Counted from the first letter of the stretch, positions 1-10,525 are shown. The stretch: DNA of 64,000 nucleotides from Maribacter polysaccharolyticus (GCF_028882255.1 NZ_JARBUY010000004.1:632328-696327); one strand, 5' to 3'. Translations and numbers: made by a program. Notes: generated from the letters alone by a model not told the origin.

Positions 1-1
1 A

Positions 2-640
2 ATCAAAATAACATCGTTCTTTTCCCATTTAGCCGCTACCGAAGATCCAAATGAAAAAGCGTTCACCCTAAAACAAATCGGGACTTTCAATAAAATAGTT
101 CCGGAATTTGAGGAAAAATTAGGGTATAGCCCCTTGAAACATATCCTTAACACCTCCGGGATCCTTAATTATAAAGCGGCACAGTTTGATATGGTACGTA
201 GCGGAATCGGACTTTACGGATATGGCAATGATCCCAAATTCGACCCCTATCTGAAGCCCGTAGCTACCTTGAAAACGGTAATATCCCAAATACATCGCAT
301 CGCCCCCCATGAAAGTGTAGGGTATAACAGGGCCTTCACTTCCAAGGACTACCGGGTAACGGCAACACTACCTTTGGGCCATGCAGACGGTATCGGCCGA
401 CAATATGGACAAGGCAAGGCCATGGTCAACGTTAAGGGTAAAATGGCACCGCTAATCGGCAATGTATGTATGGATATGATCATGATCGATGTAACCGATA
501 TTGAATGTCAAGAAGGGGATGAAGTCATCATTTTCGGTGAAAAACCGAATGCGGACGAGTTTGCTGCCTTTGCCGATACCATTTCGTATGAACTCCTTAC
601 CGGTATTTCACAACGGGTAACAAGGATTATCAAGGGATAA
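2..640 (+). CDS. alr: Alanine racemase, C-terminal part (5' end outside window)
   Basis: PLP-dependent racemase making D-alanine for peptidoglycan in the cytoplasm. The reading frame is open from base 2 and starts before the window. The visible part has the family's barrel segment FFSHLAATEDP, then MVRSGIGLYG, and the C-terminal beta domain with ESVGYNRAF, LPLGHADG and GNVCMDMIMIDVT. The tyrosine of VGYNR is the second catalytic base of the family. The end at YELLTGISQRVTRII is the normal family terminus. In some Bacteroidota alr is fused behind a murF domain; the missing 5' end prevents deciding that here. Confidence 0.95.
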   Translation: MKITSFFSHLAATEDPNEKAFTLKQIGTFNKIVPEFEEKLGYSPLKHILNTSGILNYKAAQFDMVRSGIGLYGYGNDPKFDPYLKPVATLKTVISQIHRIAPHESVGYNRAFTSKDYRVTATLPLGHADGIGRQYGQGKAMVNVKGKMAPLIGNVCMDMIMIDVTDIECQEGDEVIIFGEKPNADEFAAFADTISYELLTGISQRVTRIIKG

Positions 641-656
641 AAATTCCATTTAACAT

Positions 657-688
657 TTTGTTGTGAACTTTTTTTTTAGCTACATTGC
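657..688 (+). promoter_or_regulatory. Promoter of mscL
   Basis: TTTG at 657-660 and TACATTGC at 681-688 are 20 bases apart, close to the Bacteroidota pattern TTTG, 19-21 bases, TAnnTTTG. The mscL start lies 36 bases downstream. Confidence 0.5.
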
Positions 689-723
689 GGAAACATTAAT
701 TATTAACTATAAACACACGTAAA

Positions 724-1128
724 ATGCTAAAAGAATTCAAGAATTTCATCATGACCGGCAATGTCATTGAATTTGCCGTAGCCGTAATCATGGCAGGAGC
801 CGTTGGCCTTGTGGTAAATGGCTTTGTTGCTGATATTATCATGCCTGTTGTCGGCCACTTTGCCGGGGGAATGGACTTTGCCAACCTAAAGATCATTTTA
901 ACGGAGAGTACCGGCGTCCAAGGGGAACCCGGATATGTTGCTGAAAATGCCATTCGTTGGGGAGCCTGGGTCAATACCCTTGTCAACCTATTGATCGTCG
1001 GATTTGTAATGTTCGTAATCGTTAAAGCTTACAACAAAACAAAAACCCCACCGGCCCCACCAGCTCCAAAAGGACCTAGCCAGGAAGATCTGTTGGCCGA
1101 AATCAGGGATTTATTGAAAAAACAATAA
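724..1128 (+). CDS. mscL: Large-conductance mechanosensitive channel
   Basis: Inner-membrane homopentameric tension valve that releases solutes on hypo-osmotic shock. It has 134 residues, the usual length. The N-terminal amphipathic start MLKEFKNFIMTGNVIEFAVAVIMAGAVG leads into TM1; a periplasmic loop follows; TM2 is WVNTLVNLLIVGFVMFVIVKAYN; a proline-rich linker (TPPAPPAP) leads to the C-terminal helix EDLLAEIRDLLKK. It is monocistronic, with its own promoter and a strong terminator behind it. Confidence 0.96.
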   Translation: MLKEFKNFIMTGNVIEFAVAVIMAGAVGLVVNGFVADIIMPVVGHFAGGMDFANLKIILTESTGVQGEPGYVAENAIRWGAWVNTLVNLLIVGFVMFVIVKAYNKTKTPPAPPAPKGPSQEDLLAEIRDLLKKQ

Positions 1129-1183
1129 ATACACTTATTTGCCCGGGTTACCCCTGGCATCCGCTACACTATAAAACCCCTTA

Positions 1184-1213
1184 ACCGGCGCTCGTCAAAG
1201 CGCCGGTTTTTTT
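1184..1213 (+). terminator. Rho-independent terminator of mscL
   Basis: The stem CCGGCGC / GCGCCGG with an 8-base loop is followed directly by seven T. Confidence 0.9.
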
Positions 1214-1325
1214 GTAGGCCCATCCCTTTCCAAGGCCATTTTTGGAAAGCCCAACCTCCCATGGATTGCATAATTGTTATATTTACAACTTTTTGTTATA
1301 TTTTGATTATTTGATGCGATTTATC

Positions 1326-1356
1326 TTGTTCGATCCTATTACATGAACTACATTTG
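1326..1356 (+). promoter_or_regulatory. Promoter of asd
   Basis: TTG at 1326-1328, 20 bases, then TACATTTG at 1349-1356, a full match to the Bacteroidota -7 box. The asd start is 20 bases further on. Confidence 0.65.
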
Positions 1357-1376
1357 CCTTCTAAATCAATAGAATT

Positions 1377-2366
1377 ATGAAAGTTGCAGTTGTCGGGGCC
1401 ACCGGAATGGTTGGCGAAGTAATGCTTAAAGTATTGGCAGAACGAGATTTCCCTATTACCGAATTATTATTGGTAGCGTCAGAACGTTCTGTAGGTAAGA
1501 AATTAACTTATAAAGGGGAAGAGCATACCGTTATCGGTCTTTCGGACGCCGTTGCGGCCAAACCCGATGTGGCCATATTTTCGGCCGGGGGCGACACCTC
1601 CACGGAATGGGCCCCTAAATTTGCCGCAGTAGGTACCACCGTCGTGGACAACTCCTCTGCTTGGCGAATGGATCCCACAAAAAAATTGATCGTTCCCGAA
1701 ATCAATGCCCATGAATTGACGGCGGAAGACAAGATAATCGCCAACCCGAACTGCTCTACCATACAAATGGTGATGGCATTGGCCCCATTACATGACAAAT
1801 ACAAAATGAAGCGTGTTGTCGTATCTACGTACCAATCGGTTTCAGGAACCGGTGTAAAGGCCGTACAACAATTGGAAAATGAAATTGCCGGCGTAGAAGG
1901 TGAAATGGCCTATCCTTATCCTATAGGTAGAAATGCATTGCCGCATTGCGATGTGTTCCTTGAAAATGGGTATACCAAAGAAGAAATGAAACTGGCCAAA
2001 GAGCCCCAAAAAATATTCAATGACCAATCGTTCTCCGTTTCGGCCACTGCCGTACGTATCCCAACGTCGGGAGGGCATTCCGAATCGGTCAACGTCGAGT
2101 TCCTCAACGATTTCGATTTGAACGAAGTACGTCGGTTATTGAACGATACCCCAGGGGTTACCGTTCAGGATAATCCTGAAACCAATACCTACCCCATGCC
2201 CATCTATGCACATGACAAGGATGAAGTGTTCGTAGGTCGTATCCGTAGGGACGAAACCCAGAAAAACACCCTGAACATGTGGATCGTTGCCGATAACCTT
2301 AGGAAAGGAGCGGCTACCAACGCCGTCCAAATAGCCGAATATTTGGTGGAAAATAAATTGGTGTAG
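1377..2366 (+). CDS. asd: Aspartate-semialdehyde dehydrogenase
   Basis: Cytoplasmic NADP-dependent enzyme that reduces aspartyl phosphate to aspartate semialdehyde, the branch point to lysine/diaminopimelate, threonine and methionine. It has 329 residues. The nucleotide-binding GATGMVG is at residues 7-13 and the catalytic cysteine is Cys126 in NPNCSTIQ. The substrate-binding RIPTSGGHSESVNVEF lies in the second half. It stands alone between two terminators with its own promoter. Confidence 0.96.
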   Translation: MKVAVVGATGMVGEVMLKVLAERDFPITELLLVASERSVGKKLTYKGEEHTVIGLSDAVAAKPDVAIFSAGGDTSTEWAPKFAAVGTTVVDNSSAWRMDPTKKLIVPEINAHELTAEDKIIANPNCSTIQMVMALAPLHDKYKMKRVVVSTYQSVSGTGVKAVQQLENEIAGVEGEMAYPYPIGRNALPHCDVFLENGYTKEEMKLAKEPQKIFNDQSFSVSATAVRIPTSGGHSESVNVEFLNDFDLNEVRRLLNDTPGVTVQDNPETNTYPMPIYAHDKDEVFVGRIRRDETQKNTLNMWIVADNLRKGAATNAVQIAEYLVENKLV

Positions 2367-2402
2367 TACCCATACCGCAAATAACCTTTACCTATCATAA
2401 AA

Positions 2403-2437
2403 ACCTTTGGAACCCGTTGGTCTCCAAAGGTTTTTTT
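2403..2437 (+). terminator. Rho-independent terminator of asd
   Basis: The stem ACCTTTGGA / TCCAAAGGT is followed by a run of seven T. Confidence 0.85.
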
Positions 2438-2471
2438 GTATTAAATTTAGCGGAGATATAGACGAGTGCAC

Positions 2472-4628
2472 ATGAAAAAAACAATGATATTTCCTTTGGT
2501 GGCCCTTTTCATAGGGGCCTGTACTACCAAAACCCAAAAAGATCCCATGACCGTGAATTACCCTACTACCAAAAAATCCGATTCCGTTGATACCTATTTT
2601 GGAACCGAAGTTCGAGACCCCTATCGTTGGCTCGAGGATGACCGCAGCCCCGAAACCGAAGCATGGGTAAAAGAACAGAATATCACCACCTTCGGCTATC
2701 TCGATAAAATACCGTTCCGAAACGACTTGAAAAAACGACTTGAAGGATTATGGAATTACGAAAAATTGGGTTCCCCTTTCAAGGAAGGCGATTACACCTA
2801 TTTTTATAAAAACGACGGGTTACAGAACCAATATGTGGTCTATAGGCAAAAGGGGGATGCGGAACCCGAAGTCTTCCTAGACCCCAACACCTTCTCGGAA
2901 GATGGTACCACTTCGATGGCCTCACTCAATTTCACCAAAGACGGCTCCATGGCCGCCTATCTTATCTCCGAAGGGGGAAGCGATTGGCGCAAGGCCATTG
3001 TCCTGAAGACCGAAACCAAGGAAATCGTGGAAGACACTTTAGTCGATATCAAGTTCAGTGGTACTTCTTGGAAAGGCAATGATGGCTTTTATTATTCCAG
3101 TTATGACAAGCCTGAAGGAAGCGAGCTCTCCGCAAAAACCGACCAACACAAGGTCTATTACCATAAGCTAGGTACCCCTCAAAAGGAAGACAAGGTTGTT
3201 TACGGCGCCAAACCCGAGGAAAAACACCGCTATGTTTTTGCCAAAGTCAGTGAGGATAAAAGGTATCTATATATCTCGGCTTCAACCTCCACATCGGGCA
3301 ACAAGCTATATATCAAGGATCTGACCCAACAGAACGGCAAACTGAAAACGATTTTGGACCATACCGATAGTGATAGTTATGTTATCGACAATGTAGGTTC
3401 CCAACTGTATATCGTTACCAATTTGGATGCTCCCAACCAAAAAATAGTAACCGTGGATGCCTCAAACCCCACCCCGGAAAATTGGGTGGATTTTATCCCC
3501 GATACCGAAAACGTACTTTCCCCGAATACCGGGGGCGGTTATTTCTTTGCCGAATATATGGTGGATGCCATCTCGAAAGTATTCCAATATGATTATGAGG
3601 GCAAGCTGGTTCGCGAAGTTGAATTACCCGGTATCGGCAGTGTCTCGGGATTCGGTGGAAAAAAAGAGGATACCGAATTCTATTTTTCGTTCACCAATTA
3701 CAACACCCCCGGATCATCCTATAAATACGATGTTGAAAGTGGGGAATACGAACAATATTGGAAACCTGAAATAGATTTCAATCCCGAGGATTACGAATCG
3801 CACCAAGTATTCTATGATTCCAAGGATGGGACCAAGATACCCATGATCATTACCCATAAAAAAGGATTGGCGTTGAACGGCAAAAATCCGACCATTCTTT
3901 ATGGGTACGGTGGTTTCAACATCAGTCTAACCCCGTCGTTCAGTATCGGTAATGCCGTATGGATGGAACAAGGGGGCATATACGCCGTTCCTAATCTTCG
4001 AGGGGGCGGGGAATATGGTAAAAAATGGCATGATGCCGGTATAAAGACCAAAAAACAAAATGTTTTTGACGATTTTATTGCCGCAGCCGAATATTTAATC
4101 GCGAACAAGTACACCTCTAAAGAGTACCTGGCCATCCGCGGTGGCAGTAATGGCGGTCTATTGGTCGGTGCTACCATGACCCAGCGTCCTGACTTAATGA
4201 AAGTGGCCTTACCAGCCGTTGGGGTCCTCGATATGCTCCGCTACCACACCTTCACAGCCGGTGCAGGGTGGGCCTATGACTATGGCACCTCGGAGGAAAG
4301 TAAGGAAATGTTCGAATACCTATTGGGATATTCCCCCCTACACAATATAAAGGAAGGAACCGAATATCCAGCTACCTTGATTACGACCGGTGATCATGAT
4401 GATCGCGTGGTACCCGCCCATAGTTTTAAATTTGCTGCGGAACTACAAGCGAAACAAGCGGGAACCAACCCTACATTGATCCGCATTGAGACCAATGCCG
4501 GCCATGGTGCCGGTACCCCGGTCAGTAAAACCATTGCGCAATACGCCGATATATTCGGTTTCACCCTTTTCAATATGGGGTATGATGAATTACCCAATAA
4601 AGCAGTGTTGAAAGAATTTAAAGACTAA
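2472..4628 (+). CDS. Prolyl oligopeptidase family serine peptidase (S9A), lipoprotein
   Basis: Peptidase cleaving short peptides after proline, probably anchored on the periplasmic face of a membrane. It begins [20 protein letters not shown], a lipoprotein signal with lipobox IGAC; an upstream in-frame GTG at 2466 is less likely than this ATG. The N-terminal half is the seven-bladed propeller ([14 protein letters not shown] is typical of S9A). The C-terminal alpha/beta hydrolase part has the nucleophile Ser559 in RGGSNGGLL, the acid in HDDRVVP and the base in NAGHGAG, so the triad is complete. About 718 residues is the family length. Confidence 0.95.
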   Translation: MKKTMIFPLVALFIGACTTKTQKDPMTVNYPTTKKSDSVDTYFGTEVRDPYRWLEDDRSPETEAWVKEQNITTFGYLDKIPFRNDLKKRLEGLWNYEKLGSPFKEGDYTYFYKNDGLQNQYVVYRQKGDAEPEVFLDPNTFSEDGTTSMASLNFTKDGSMAAYLISEGGSDWRKAIVLKTETKEIVEDTLVDIKFSGTSWKGNDGFYYSSYDKPEGSELSAKTDQHKVYYHKLGTPQKEDKVVYGAKPEEKHRYVFAKVSEDKRYLYISASTSTSGNKLYIKDLTQQNGKLKTILDHTDSDSYVIDNVGSQLYIVTNLDAPNQKIVTVDASNPTPENWVDFIPDTENVLSPNTGGGYFFAEYMVDAISKVFQYDYEGKLVREVELPGIGSVSGFGGKKEDTEFYFSFTNYNTPGSSYKYDVESGEYEQYWKPEIDFNPEDYESHQVFYDSKDGTKIPMIITHKKGLALNGKNPTILYGYGGFNISLTPSFSIGNAVWMEQGGIYAVPNLRGGGEYGKKWHDAGIKTKKQNVFDDFIAAAEYLIANKYTSKEYLAIRGGSNGGLLVGATMTQRPDLMKVALPAVGVLDMLRYHTFTAGAGWAYDYGTSEESKEMFEYLLGYSPLHNIKEGTEYPATLITTGDHDDRVVPAHSFKFAAELQAKQAGTNPTLIRIETNAGHGAGTPVSKTIAQYADIFGFTLFNMGYDELPNKAVLKEFKD

Positions 4629-4708
4629 AACAAATTATATTTATATATTGGTGTAGGGTCTGTTTCTTTATTTGAAACGGACTTTATACCATTATAAAGT
4701 ACCTATTT

Positions 4709-5683
4709 ATGTTATATGTAGACCATGTTTCCTTTCGCTACAACACTTCTCCCGTGCTTGAGGACATCAATCTCAAAATAGGAAAGGGCGAACATGTATC
4801 CATTATTGGTGAAAGCGGATGTGGCAAGAGTACCTTATTGAAAATCATATACGGACTGTTACATGTGGAGGAAGGATCGTTGTTTTGGAACGATACCCAA
4901 ATCTTGGGGCCCCATTTTAATTTGGTGCCCGGCGAACCCTATATGAAATACCTATCGCAGGATTTTGACCTAATGCCTTTTACCAAGGTCGAGGAAAATG
5001 TAAGCCAGTTTTTGTCGGTATTTGAACCCGAAAAGTTAAAGGAACGTACACAGGAACTGCTCGAAATGATCGAATTGACCGACTTTGCCAAGGTAAAGGT
5101 CAAATATTTGAGTGGTGGCCAACAACAACGGGTCGCCTTGGCCCGGGTCCTTGCCCAACGGCCCGAAGTCCTATTGCTTGATGAACCTTTCAGCCATATA
5201 GACAACTTTAGAAAGAATAGCCTGAGAAGAAATTTATTTGGGTATTTAAAGGAAAAAGGCGTCACCGTGATCACCGCAACCCATGACCATAATGATATGC
5301 TGCCCTATGCCGATACCGTCACCGTATTGAAAAACGGAAAGATCATTGCAAAGGATTCCCCCAAGGCCCTGTTCGAGCATCCCAAAGATCTTTATATCGC
5401 CGGTTTGTTCGGTGAAGCCAATAAAATCCCTATACACATCATAAAACCCTATGCCGATACTCAACGGGAGATCATAGTATATGCCCATGAATTCAAGGTA
5501 TCGCAAAAATCGGGAATGGAGGTCGAGGTAAAACGCTCGTATTATAAAGGTGATTATTATATGATCGAAGGGATATATGAGGGGCAGCCTATTTTTTTCA
5601 ACCACGGGACAGCCCTGGAAGAGCAAAAAAAAGTGTTTCTAAATATCTCCATAGAGACGATAAACCAACGATTGAACCGTTAA
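4709..5683 (+). CDS. ABC transporter ATP-binding protein
   Basis: Cytoplasmic ATPase subunit of an ABC system. Walker A GESGCGKS is at residues 34-41, the Q-loop is YLSQDF, the signature LSGGQQQR is at 134-141, Walker B LLLDEP with catalytic Glu159 follows, and the H-loop is TATHDH. Residues from about 235 to 324 form an extra C-terminal domain that could be regulatory. No permease gene is adjacent, so the substrate cannot be told. Its stop is three bases before the next gene's GTG, so the two are probably cotranscribed. Confidence 0.85.
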   Translation: MLYVDHVSFRYNTSPVLEDINLKIGKGEHVSIIGESGCGKSTLLKIIYGLLHVEEGSLFWNDTQILGPHFNLVPGEPYMKYLSQDFDLMPFTKVEENVSQFLSVFEPEKLKERTQELLEMIELTDFAKVKVKYLSGGQQQRVALARVLAQRPEVLLLDEPFSHIDNFRKNSLRRNLFGYLKEKGVTVITATHDHNDMLPYADTVTVLKNGKIIAKDSPKALFEHPKDLYIAGLFGEANKIPIHIIKPYADTQREIIVYAHEFKVSQKSGMEVEVKRSYYKGDYYMIEGIYEGQPIFFNHGTALEEQKKVFLNISIETINQRLNR

Positions 5684-5686
5684 GTC

Positions 5687-6091
5687 GTGGATGCAAACGC
5701 CCTTCTTCAAGAAATAAAATTAAAAGCGATCAGAAGCGGTGGATCGGGCGGACAGCATGTAAACAAAGTAGCCACCAAAGTGGAACTTACCTTTGACGTA
5801 GCGGGTTCCAAAGTGCTTACGTCAAAAGAAAAAGAGCGTATCATCCATCAACTTGCCCCTAGGCTTACCAAAGATCATGTATTGATCCTTCAAGCCGAAG
5901 CTACCCGCAGTCAGTACCGCAATAAGGAATTGGCCATAAAACGGTTTTTACGACTTTTGGAAAATGCACTTCGGATCGAGAAAAAACGCAAAAAAACAAA
6001 ACCTTCAAAATCATCGATCGAAAAAAGACTGGATAAAAAGAAAAGGGATGCCTTGAAAAAAAAGAGCCGCCGTAGACCGGAATTGGAATGA
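5687..6091 (+). CDS. arfB: Ribosome-rescue peptidyl-tRNA hydrolase (ArfB family)
   Basis: Hydrolyses peptidyl-tRNA on ribosomes stalled at mRNA ends. The catalytic GGQ is at residues 21-23 in SGGSGGQHVNKVATKVEL, and the lysine/arginine-rich C-terminal tail (KKRKKTKPSKSS to the end) is the part that enters the empty mRNA channel in this family. 134 residues fits. The likely start is GTG at 5687, directly after the in-frame stop of the ABC gene; an ATG at 5691 is out of frame. Confidence 0.9.
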   Translation: MDANALLQEIKLKAIRSGGSGGQHVNKVATKVELTFDVAGSKVLTSKEKERIIHQLAPRLTKDHVLILQAEATRSQYRNKELAIKRFLRLLENALRIEKKRKKTKPSKSSIEKRLDKKKRDALKKKSRRRPELE

Positions 6092-6097
6092 TCGTCC

Positions 6098-6559
6098 TTA
6101 GGCAATCTCCAAGATCTTGATGTGTTCTTCCCCAAAGTGAATGGTCTGTCCGACATTTTTTCCCAATAGCATGATCCCGATAGGGGTATTCAGTGAAATA
6201 CAATAATTCTTTTGGGGCGTGTCCAATTTGCATTCCCCGGCGGAAATGGACAAAAAATAATTTGCGGTCGTCGTTTTTACCAAGCTCCCTAGAGTGGCCG
6301 CCGTACGTGAAGTCGAAATATCGACCTTTTTAAGTACCCTCTGCATATCTTCCGCTTCAGAAAGCTGCCTTCCCAATTTTTCCCTTTCCAACTGCAGCAT
6401 GGCCCTTCCCGTTTCGTGTTTATCCCCCGCACTACTTTTGGTTTCCGAGCTTAGGGCCTCCTGTATTTCATTGATTTGGGAATGTATTCGGGAGATACGA
6501 TCCCGTACGAAATCCTCGCAAAATCGGTGCAACCTTCTTTTTAAATCTAAATTGTTCAT
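6098..6559 (-). CDS. GreA/GreB-like transcript elongation factor family protein
   Basis: 153 residues: an N-terminal coiled coil (about residues 1-75) with the family signature GDKHETGRAM, then a short C-terminal FKBP-like domain ending in GKNVGQTIHFGEEHIKILEIA. It resembles Bacteroidota Gre-like proteins that bind the RNA polymerase secondary channel; whether it stimulates transcript cleavage is unknown. It is convergent with arfB (6 bases between stops). Confidence 0.75.
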   Translation of the reverse strand: MNNLDLKRRLHRFCEDFVRDRISRIHSQINEIQEALSSETKSSAGDKHETGRAMLQLEREKLGRQLSEAEDMQRVLKKVDISTSRTAATLGSLVKTTTANYFLSISAGECKLDTPQKNYCISLNTPIGIMLLGKNVGQTIHFGEEHIKILEIA

Positions 6560-6616
6560 AATGTAATGGTTAAATGCGATGACAATCCGGTTTTTGGGGA
6601 AATCATTCCATAGGCG

Positions 6617-7264
6617 CTACTCCTCATCGTGATATAAATCGGCCAGCCTATAGATGAGATAATTTATCATTTGATCCTCAGTACTTCCCATGGTGTACAT
6701 AGTATGGATTTCGTTCCTGTTTTCCGCCATGAAAAAATCAATATCGTTAGATCGAAACTCACTAAAGATATTCCACGATTTAAGTCCGTTTAACATGTTC
6801 CTATGGGCATGGTACTTTTTTCTAACGTTCTCGTATTCTTTTCTAAAAGCCTTGTCTTTTTTTAGTTCGGCATTTTGTTGCATCGAATGATACCGATCGT
6901 ATTCCGCCTTAATACGGTGGTCGGACTTTTCCGCTTCAGCAATGATCTTAAAATAAGCCCTTGAAACCAAAGATTGGAAACGCTCTTCAAATAGGGCTTC
7001 CATATTCAAATCGTTTGTAAAACCATCGTCAACGATATAGTCTTCGGCCGTGCTGGCATACAATTGAAGTTCGTTGGGTACCTCCTTGGAATTATCGGCC
7101 AATAATGAATTTTTCCAGGCCTCCGATTTTATGATCTCCTTCCAGATCCGGGTATATTCCCGCTGATATTTTGTTTTGCTGGATGAACAACTTATCGAAA
7201 CCGCGCAAACGATAATTCCTAAACTTAACTTTTTAAAATGTTCCCTTGCAGTAGAACTGATCAT
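6617..7264 (-). CDS. Uncharacterised lipoprotein
   Basis: No family recognised. I place the start at the ATG at 7264, giving MISSTAREHFKKLSLGIIVC followed by AVSISC, a signal with lipobox ISC. An upstream ATG at 7321 would put 19 more residues before the signal. The mature part is charged and mostly helical (KIIAEAEKSDHRIKAEYDRY and onward), possibly coiled coil. Confidence 0.6.
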   Translation of the reverse strand: MISSTAREHFKKLSLGIIVCAVSISCSSSKTKYQREYTRIWKEIIKSEAWKNSLLADNSKEVPNELQLYASTAEDYIVDDGFTNDLNMEALFEERFQSLVSRAYFKIIAEAEKSDHRIKAEYDRYHSMQQNAELKKDKAFRKEYENVRKKYHAHRNMLNGLKSWNIFSEFRSNDIDFFMAENRNEIHTMYTMGSTEDQMINYLIYRLADLYHDEE

Positions 7265-7428
7265 GTAGTATCCCATTAATTGAATCAATAGTTCGATTTT
7301 ACGATAGCTTATCGATAGCAATTAAATTCGAAAATACCAGGTAATCCGGTACTCCAGTAAGACCTAGGGCGGGTCATTGTCCTCACTGTCCGACAAGATA
7401 TAAAGAAAAACGTAAAATGGGTAATTTT

Positions 7429-8544
7429 CTAAAATGAAAGTTCTGCCAGTTCCTTTCCGATTTGACTTCCAATGGCAATGCCCATACCCCCCAATCGCAC
7501 TCCACAGAACACATGGTCCGAAAGTTGTTTACAGATCGGCTTTTTTACCTCACCTACCCCCATGATACCACTCCACCGCTGGGCAATCTGAAAAGGGGTG
7601 TTGGGCAAGATGGTTTTTGCCAACATTTTCTCCAATTCATTTTGGATCAACCCGGTTTCTCCCTGTTCATAGGTTTCTTCCCCTTTAAAATCGAGATGAC
7701 GCCCCCCACCAAAGAGAATACGGTTATCGATATTCCTAAAATACCAATACCCCTCATCCAAATGAAACGTGCCCTTGATATGAAGGCCGCGTATGGGTTG
7801 GGTGATCAAAACCTGGGCACGCGCAGGTCGAACCTTTTCTTTAATAAGTTGGGAAGCAAAGCCATTGGTGGCAAGGAATACGTTGTTCGATCTAAACGAA
7901 AATGCATTTGTACGGACTTCCACCCCGCTACCCGTTTCCTGGAATTCCTCGACCTTTATGGCATTTAAAATCCGAATGCCCTTCCGTGCCACAAGGTCCA
8001 GGAGCGCGGCCATCATTTTACCCGTATCGATCTGGGCCTCCAGGGTATTGGTAATGTATTGTTCTTTTATGTGCTTAAAATGGAATACGTTCCCTTGTAC
8101 TCGAAAGGCCGTTGTTTTGAAAACAGGTTTCAATAAGGCGTTTACCCTTTCAAGATTTTCGCAACAGGCCGAAAACAATTCTTCCTTGTTTTCCAAAAAG
8201 AGTTCATGTCCCCCAAGTTGTTGGAAATCCATCGTGGAATCCCCCACGGTTTTCCGAAGCAATTGAATTCCGTCCCATCGCTGCTGCACCAGTTGGGCCA
8301 CTTCTTCCTCGGTATGGGACTTTAAATCGGAAAGGATCTCGGAAATACTGCCATAACAGGCAAATCCGGCATTCTTGGTACTAGCACCTTCGGGCAAAAT
8401 ACCCTTTTCCAATACCACTATTTTGGCCTTTGGATATTTTTCACGTAACCCCAAAGCACAATTCAGCCCCACAATACCACTTCCTACAATGGTAAAATCA
8501 ATATCGGACAACCATGTTCTATATTCCCAATAACTGAGGTTCAT
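7429..8544 (-). CDS. FAD-dependent oxidoreductase (DAO / amino-acid oxidase family)
   Basis: Flavoprotein of the D-amino acid oxidase/glycine oxidase group. The dinucleotide-binding motif VGSGIVGLNCALGL is near residue 20 and is followed by VVLEKG, the ribose-binding acid. STKNAGFACYGS resembles the substrate/FAD-proximal motif of the group, and the C-terminal GVRLGGMGIAIGSQIG is the second FAD contact. 371 residues. The substrate is not deducible. It stands behind accC but a strong terminator lies between. Confidence 0.85.
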   Translation of the reverse strand: MNLSYWEYRTWLSDIDFTIVGSGIVGLNCALGLREKYPKAKIVVLEKGILPEGASTKNAGFACYGSISEILSDLKSHTEEEVAQLVQQRWDGIQLLRKTVGDSTMDFQQLGGHELFLENKEELFSACCENLERVNALLKPVFKTTAFRVQGNVFHFKHIKEQYITNTLEAQIDTGKMMAALLDLVARKGIRILNAIKVEEFQETGSGVEVRTNAFSFRSNNVFLATNGFASQLIKEKVRPARAQVLITQPIRGLHIKGTFHLDEGYWYFRNIDNRILFGGGRHLDFKGEETYEQGETGLIQNELEKMLAKTILPNTPFQIAQRWSGIMGVGEVKKPICKQLSDHVFCGVRLGGMGIAIGSQIGKELAELSF

Positions 8545-8554
8545 GCCTAAAGAT

Positions 8555-8586
8555 AAAAAACCCCGACGGTATCGTCGGGGTTTTTA
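8555..8586 (-). terminator. Bidirectional terminator after accC
   Basis: A perfect stem CCCCGACG / CGTCGGGG (8561-8580) has A6 on the left and T5 on the right. It ends the accB-accC transcript, which runs leftward. Confidence 0.9.
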
Positions 8587-8589
8587 ATG

Positions 8590-9942
8590 TTAATCACCGA
8601 ATGCGGGATCCATTTTAAAATCCTCCATGAACTTGGTGGTATAGTTCCCCGCCAAATAGTCGGGATGTTCCATTAATTGCCTGTGGAAAGGTATGGTCGT
8701 CTTTACGCCTTCGATGACGAATTCATCAAGTGCCCGCTTCATTTTATTGATAGCCTCTTCACGGGTTTGGGCCGTGGTTATCAACTTAGCGATCATAGAA
8801 TCGTAATTGGGCGGAATGGTATACCCACTATAGACATGGGTATCCATACGAACACCGTGCCCTCCTGGCGTATGCAATGTCGTAATTTTCCCCGGCGAAG
8901 GCCTAAATCCGTTATACGGATCCTCCGCATTGATCCTACATTCTATGGCGTGTAATTTTGGATAGTAATTTTTACCGGAGATGGGAACCCCTCCTGCTAC
9001 CAAAATCTGTTCCCGGATCAAATCGTAATCAACGACCTGTTCGGTGATCGGATGCTCCACCTGGATACGGGTGTTCATTTCCATAAAGAAGAAATTCCGG
9101 TGTTTATCCACAAGAAACTCAATGGTCCCGGCACCTTCGTATTTAATGAATTCGGCAGCTTTCACCGCAGCATTTCCCATTTCTTCCCGAAGCTTATCGG
9201 TCATATAGGGCGATGGGGTTTCCTCCGTTAATTTTTGATGCCTTCGCTGAATGGAACAATCCCGTTCGGACAAATGACATGCCTTACCGTATTGATCCCC
9301 GATGATCTGGATTTCAATATGGCGCGGTTCCTCAATCAACTTTTCCATATACATTCCACCATTGCCAAAAGCGGCAGTAGCTTCCTGAACGGCACTTTCG
9401 AAGAGGTCTTCCATTTCTTCTTCCTTCCAAACGGCCCGCATTCCTTTACCTCCACCACCGGCAGTAGCTTTGATCATTACGGGGTAACCCATTTTTTTGG
9501 CCACTTTCTTGGCTTCGGCAACATCTTTCAACAAGCCTTCGGAACCCGGTACTGTAGGTACACCGGCCTTTCTCATGGTTTCCTTGGCCGAAGCCTTATC
9601 GCCCATTCGGTCGATATGTTCCCCGGAAGCTCCGATGAATTTAATATCGTGCTCCGCACAAATCTTTGAAAACTTTGAATTTTCGGATAGAAAACCGTAG
9701 CCCGGATGAATGGCATCGGCATTTGTAATTTCGGCAGCGGCAATGATATTGGGTATTTTAAGATAGGATTCACTACTCGGAGCAGGACCGATACAAACGG
9801 CCTCATCTGCAAATCGTACATGTAGACTTTCCTCATCGGCCTTAGAATATACAGCTACGGTCTTAATCCCCATTTCTTTACAGGTCCGAATAATCCGCAG
9901 TGCAATCTCACCCCTATTTGCAATAAGTATTTTTTTGAACAT
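8590..9942 (-). CDS. accC: Acetyl-CoA carboxylase, biotin carboxylase subunit
   Basis: ATP-dependent carboxylation of biotin on AccB, the first half-reaction making malonyl-CoA for fatty acids. It has 450 residues, the normal length. It begins [19 protein letters not shown]. The ATP-grasp glycine loop is [10 protein letters not shown], and [13 protein letters not shown] and [17 protein letters not shown] carry the metal and bicarbonate residues. It follows accB by 71 bases in one operon. Confidence 0.97.
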   Translation of the reverse strand: MFKKILIANRGEIALRIIRTCKEMGIKTVAVYSKADEESLHVRFADEAVCIGPAPSSESYLKIPNIIAAAEITNADAIHPGYGFLSENSKFSKICAEHDIKFIGASGEHIDRMGDKASAKETMRKAGVPTVPGSEGLLKDVAEAKKVAKKMGYPVMIKATAGGGGKGMRAVWKEEEMEDLFESAVQEATAAFGNGGMYMEKLIEEPRHIEIQIIGDQYGKACHLSERDCSIQRRHQKLTEETPSPYMTDKLREEMGNAAVKAAEFIKYEGAGTIEFLVDKHRNFFFMEMNTRIQVEHPITEQVVDYDLIREQILVAGGVPISGKNYYPKLHAIECRINAEDPYNGFRPSPGKITTLHTPGGHGVRMDTHVYSGYTIPPNYDSMIAKLITTAQTREEAINKMKRALDEFVIEGVKTTIPFHRQLMEHPDYLAGNYTTKFMEDFKMDPAFGD

Positions 9943-10013
9943 CTCTTGTAGTTTTAAATTTTAAGCATAACGTTTTCAATAGTGCCAAGCACCGATTTCG
10001 AACTTAAAATCCA

Positions 10014-10499
10014 CTAAGAAGGGTCAACCAAGAACAACGGTTGATCGAACTCTACAGGAGATGCGTCATCGACTAGGATCTTAACGATCTTACCGGAAAC
10101 TTCAGATTCAATATCATTGAACAATTTCATGGCTTCTATTACACAAAGTACATCGCCCTTGGCTATAGTTGAACCAACTTCCACAAACGAAGGTTTATCT
10201 GGTGACGGTTTTCTATAGAACGTTCCGATTATCGGCGATTTAATGGTTATGTATTTCGATTCTTCCGCCGACTCTTTTGGAGCAGGGGCGGCGGGAGCGG
10301 CAGGTTCCGCTGCAGGTACGGCAACTGGGGCCATATGGCCTTGTGCAACCGGAACTTGATGTACATAGGTCGTTTCATTTCCCCCTGTAGTCGATCCCGT
10401 TCTTATGGTTATCTTAATGTCATCGGTCTCTAGCTTAACCTCACTGGCGCCGGATTTGGCGACGAATTTTATCAGGCTTTGAATTTCTTTAATATCCAT
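10014..10499 (-). CDS. accB: Acetyl-CoA carboxylase biotin carboxyl carrier protein
   Basis: Carries biotin between the carboxylase and carboxyltransferase. 161 residues: an N-terminal helical part, an Ala/Pro-rich linker (residues ~55-75) and a C-terminal biotinyl domain with EAMKLFNDIE, so the biotinylated lysine is Lys125. It lies 26 bases after fabH. Confidence 0.96.
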   Translation of the reverse strand: MDIKEIQSLIKFVAKSGASEVKLETDDIKITIRTGSTTGGNETTYVHQVPVAQGHMAPVAVPAAEPAAPAAPAPKESAEESKYITIKSPIIGTFYRKPSPDKPSFVEVGSTIAKGDVLCVIEAMKLFNDIESEVSGKIVKILVDDASPVEFDQPLFLVDPS

Positions 10500-10525
10500 A
10501 GAAAGTAATTTATATAGTTGATTTC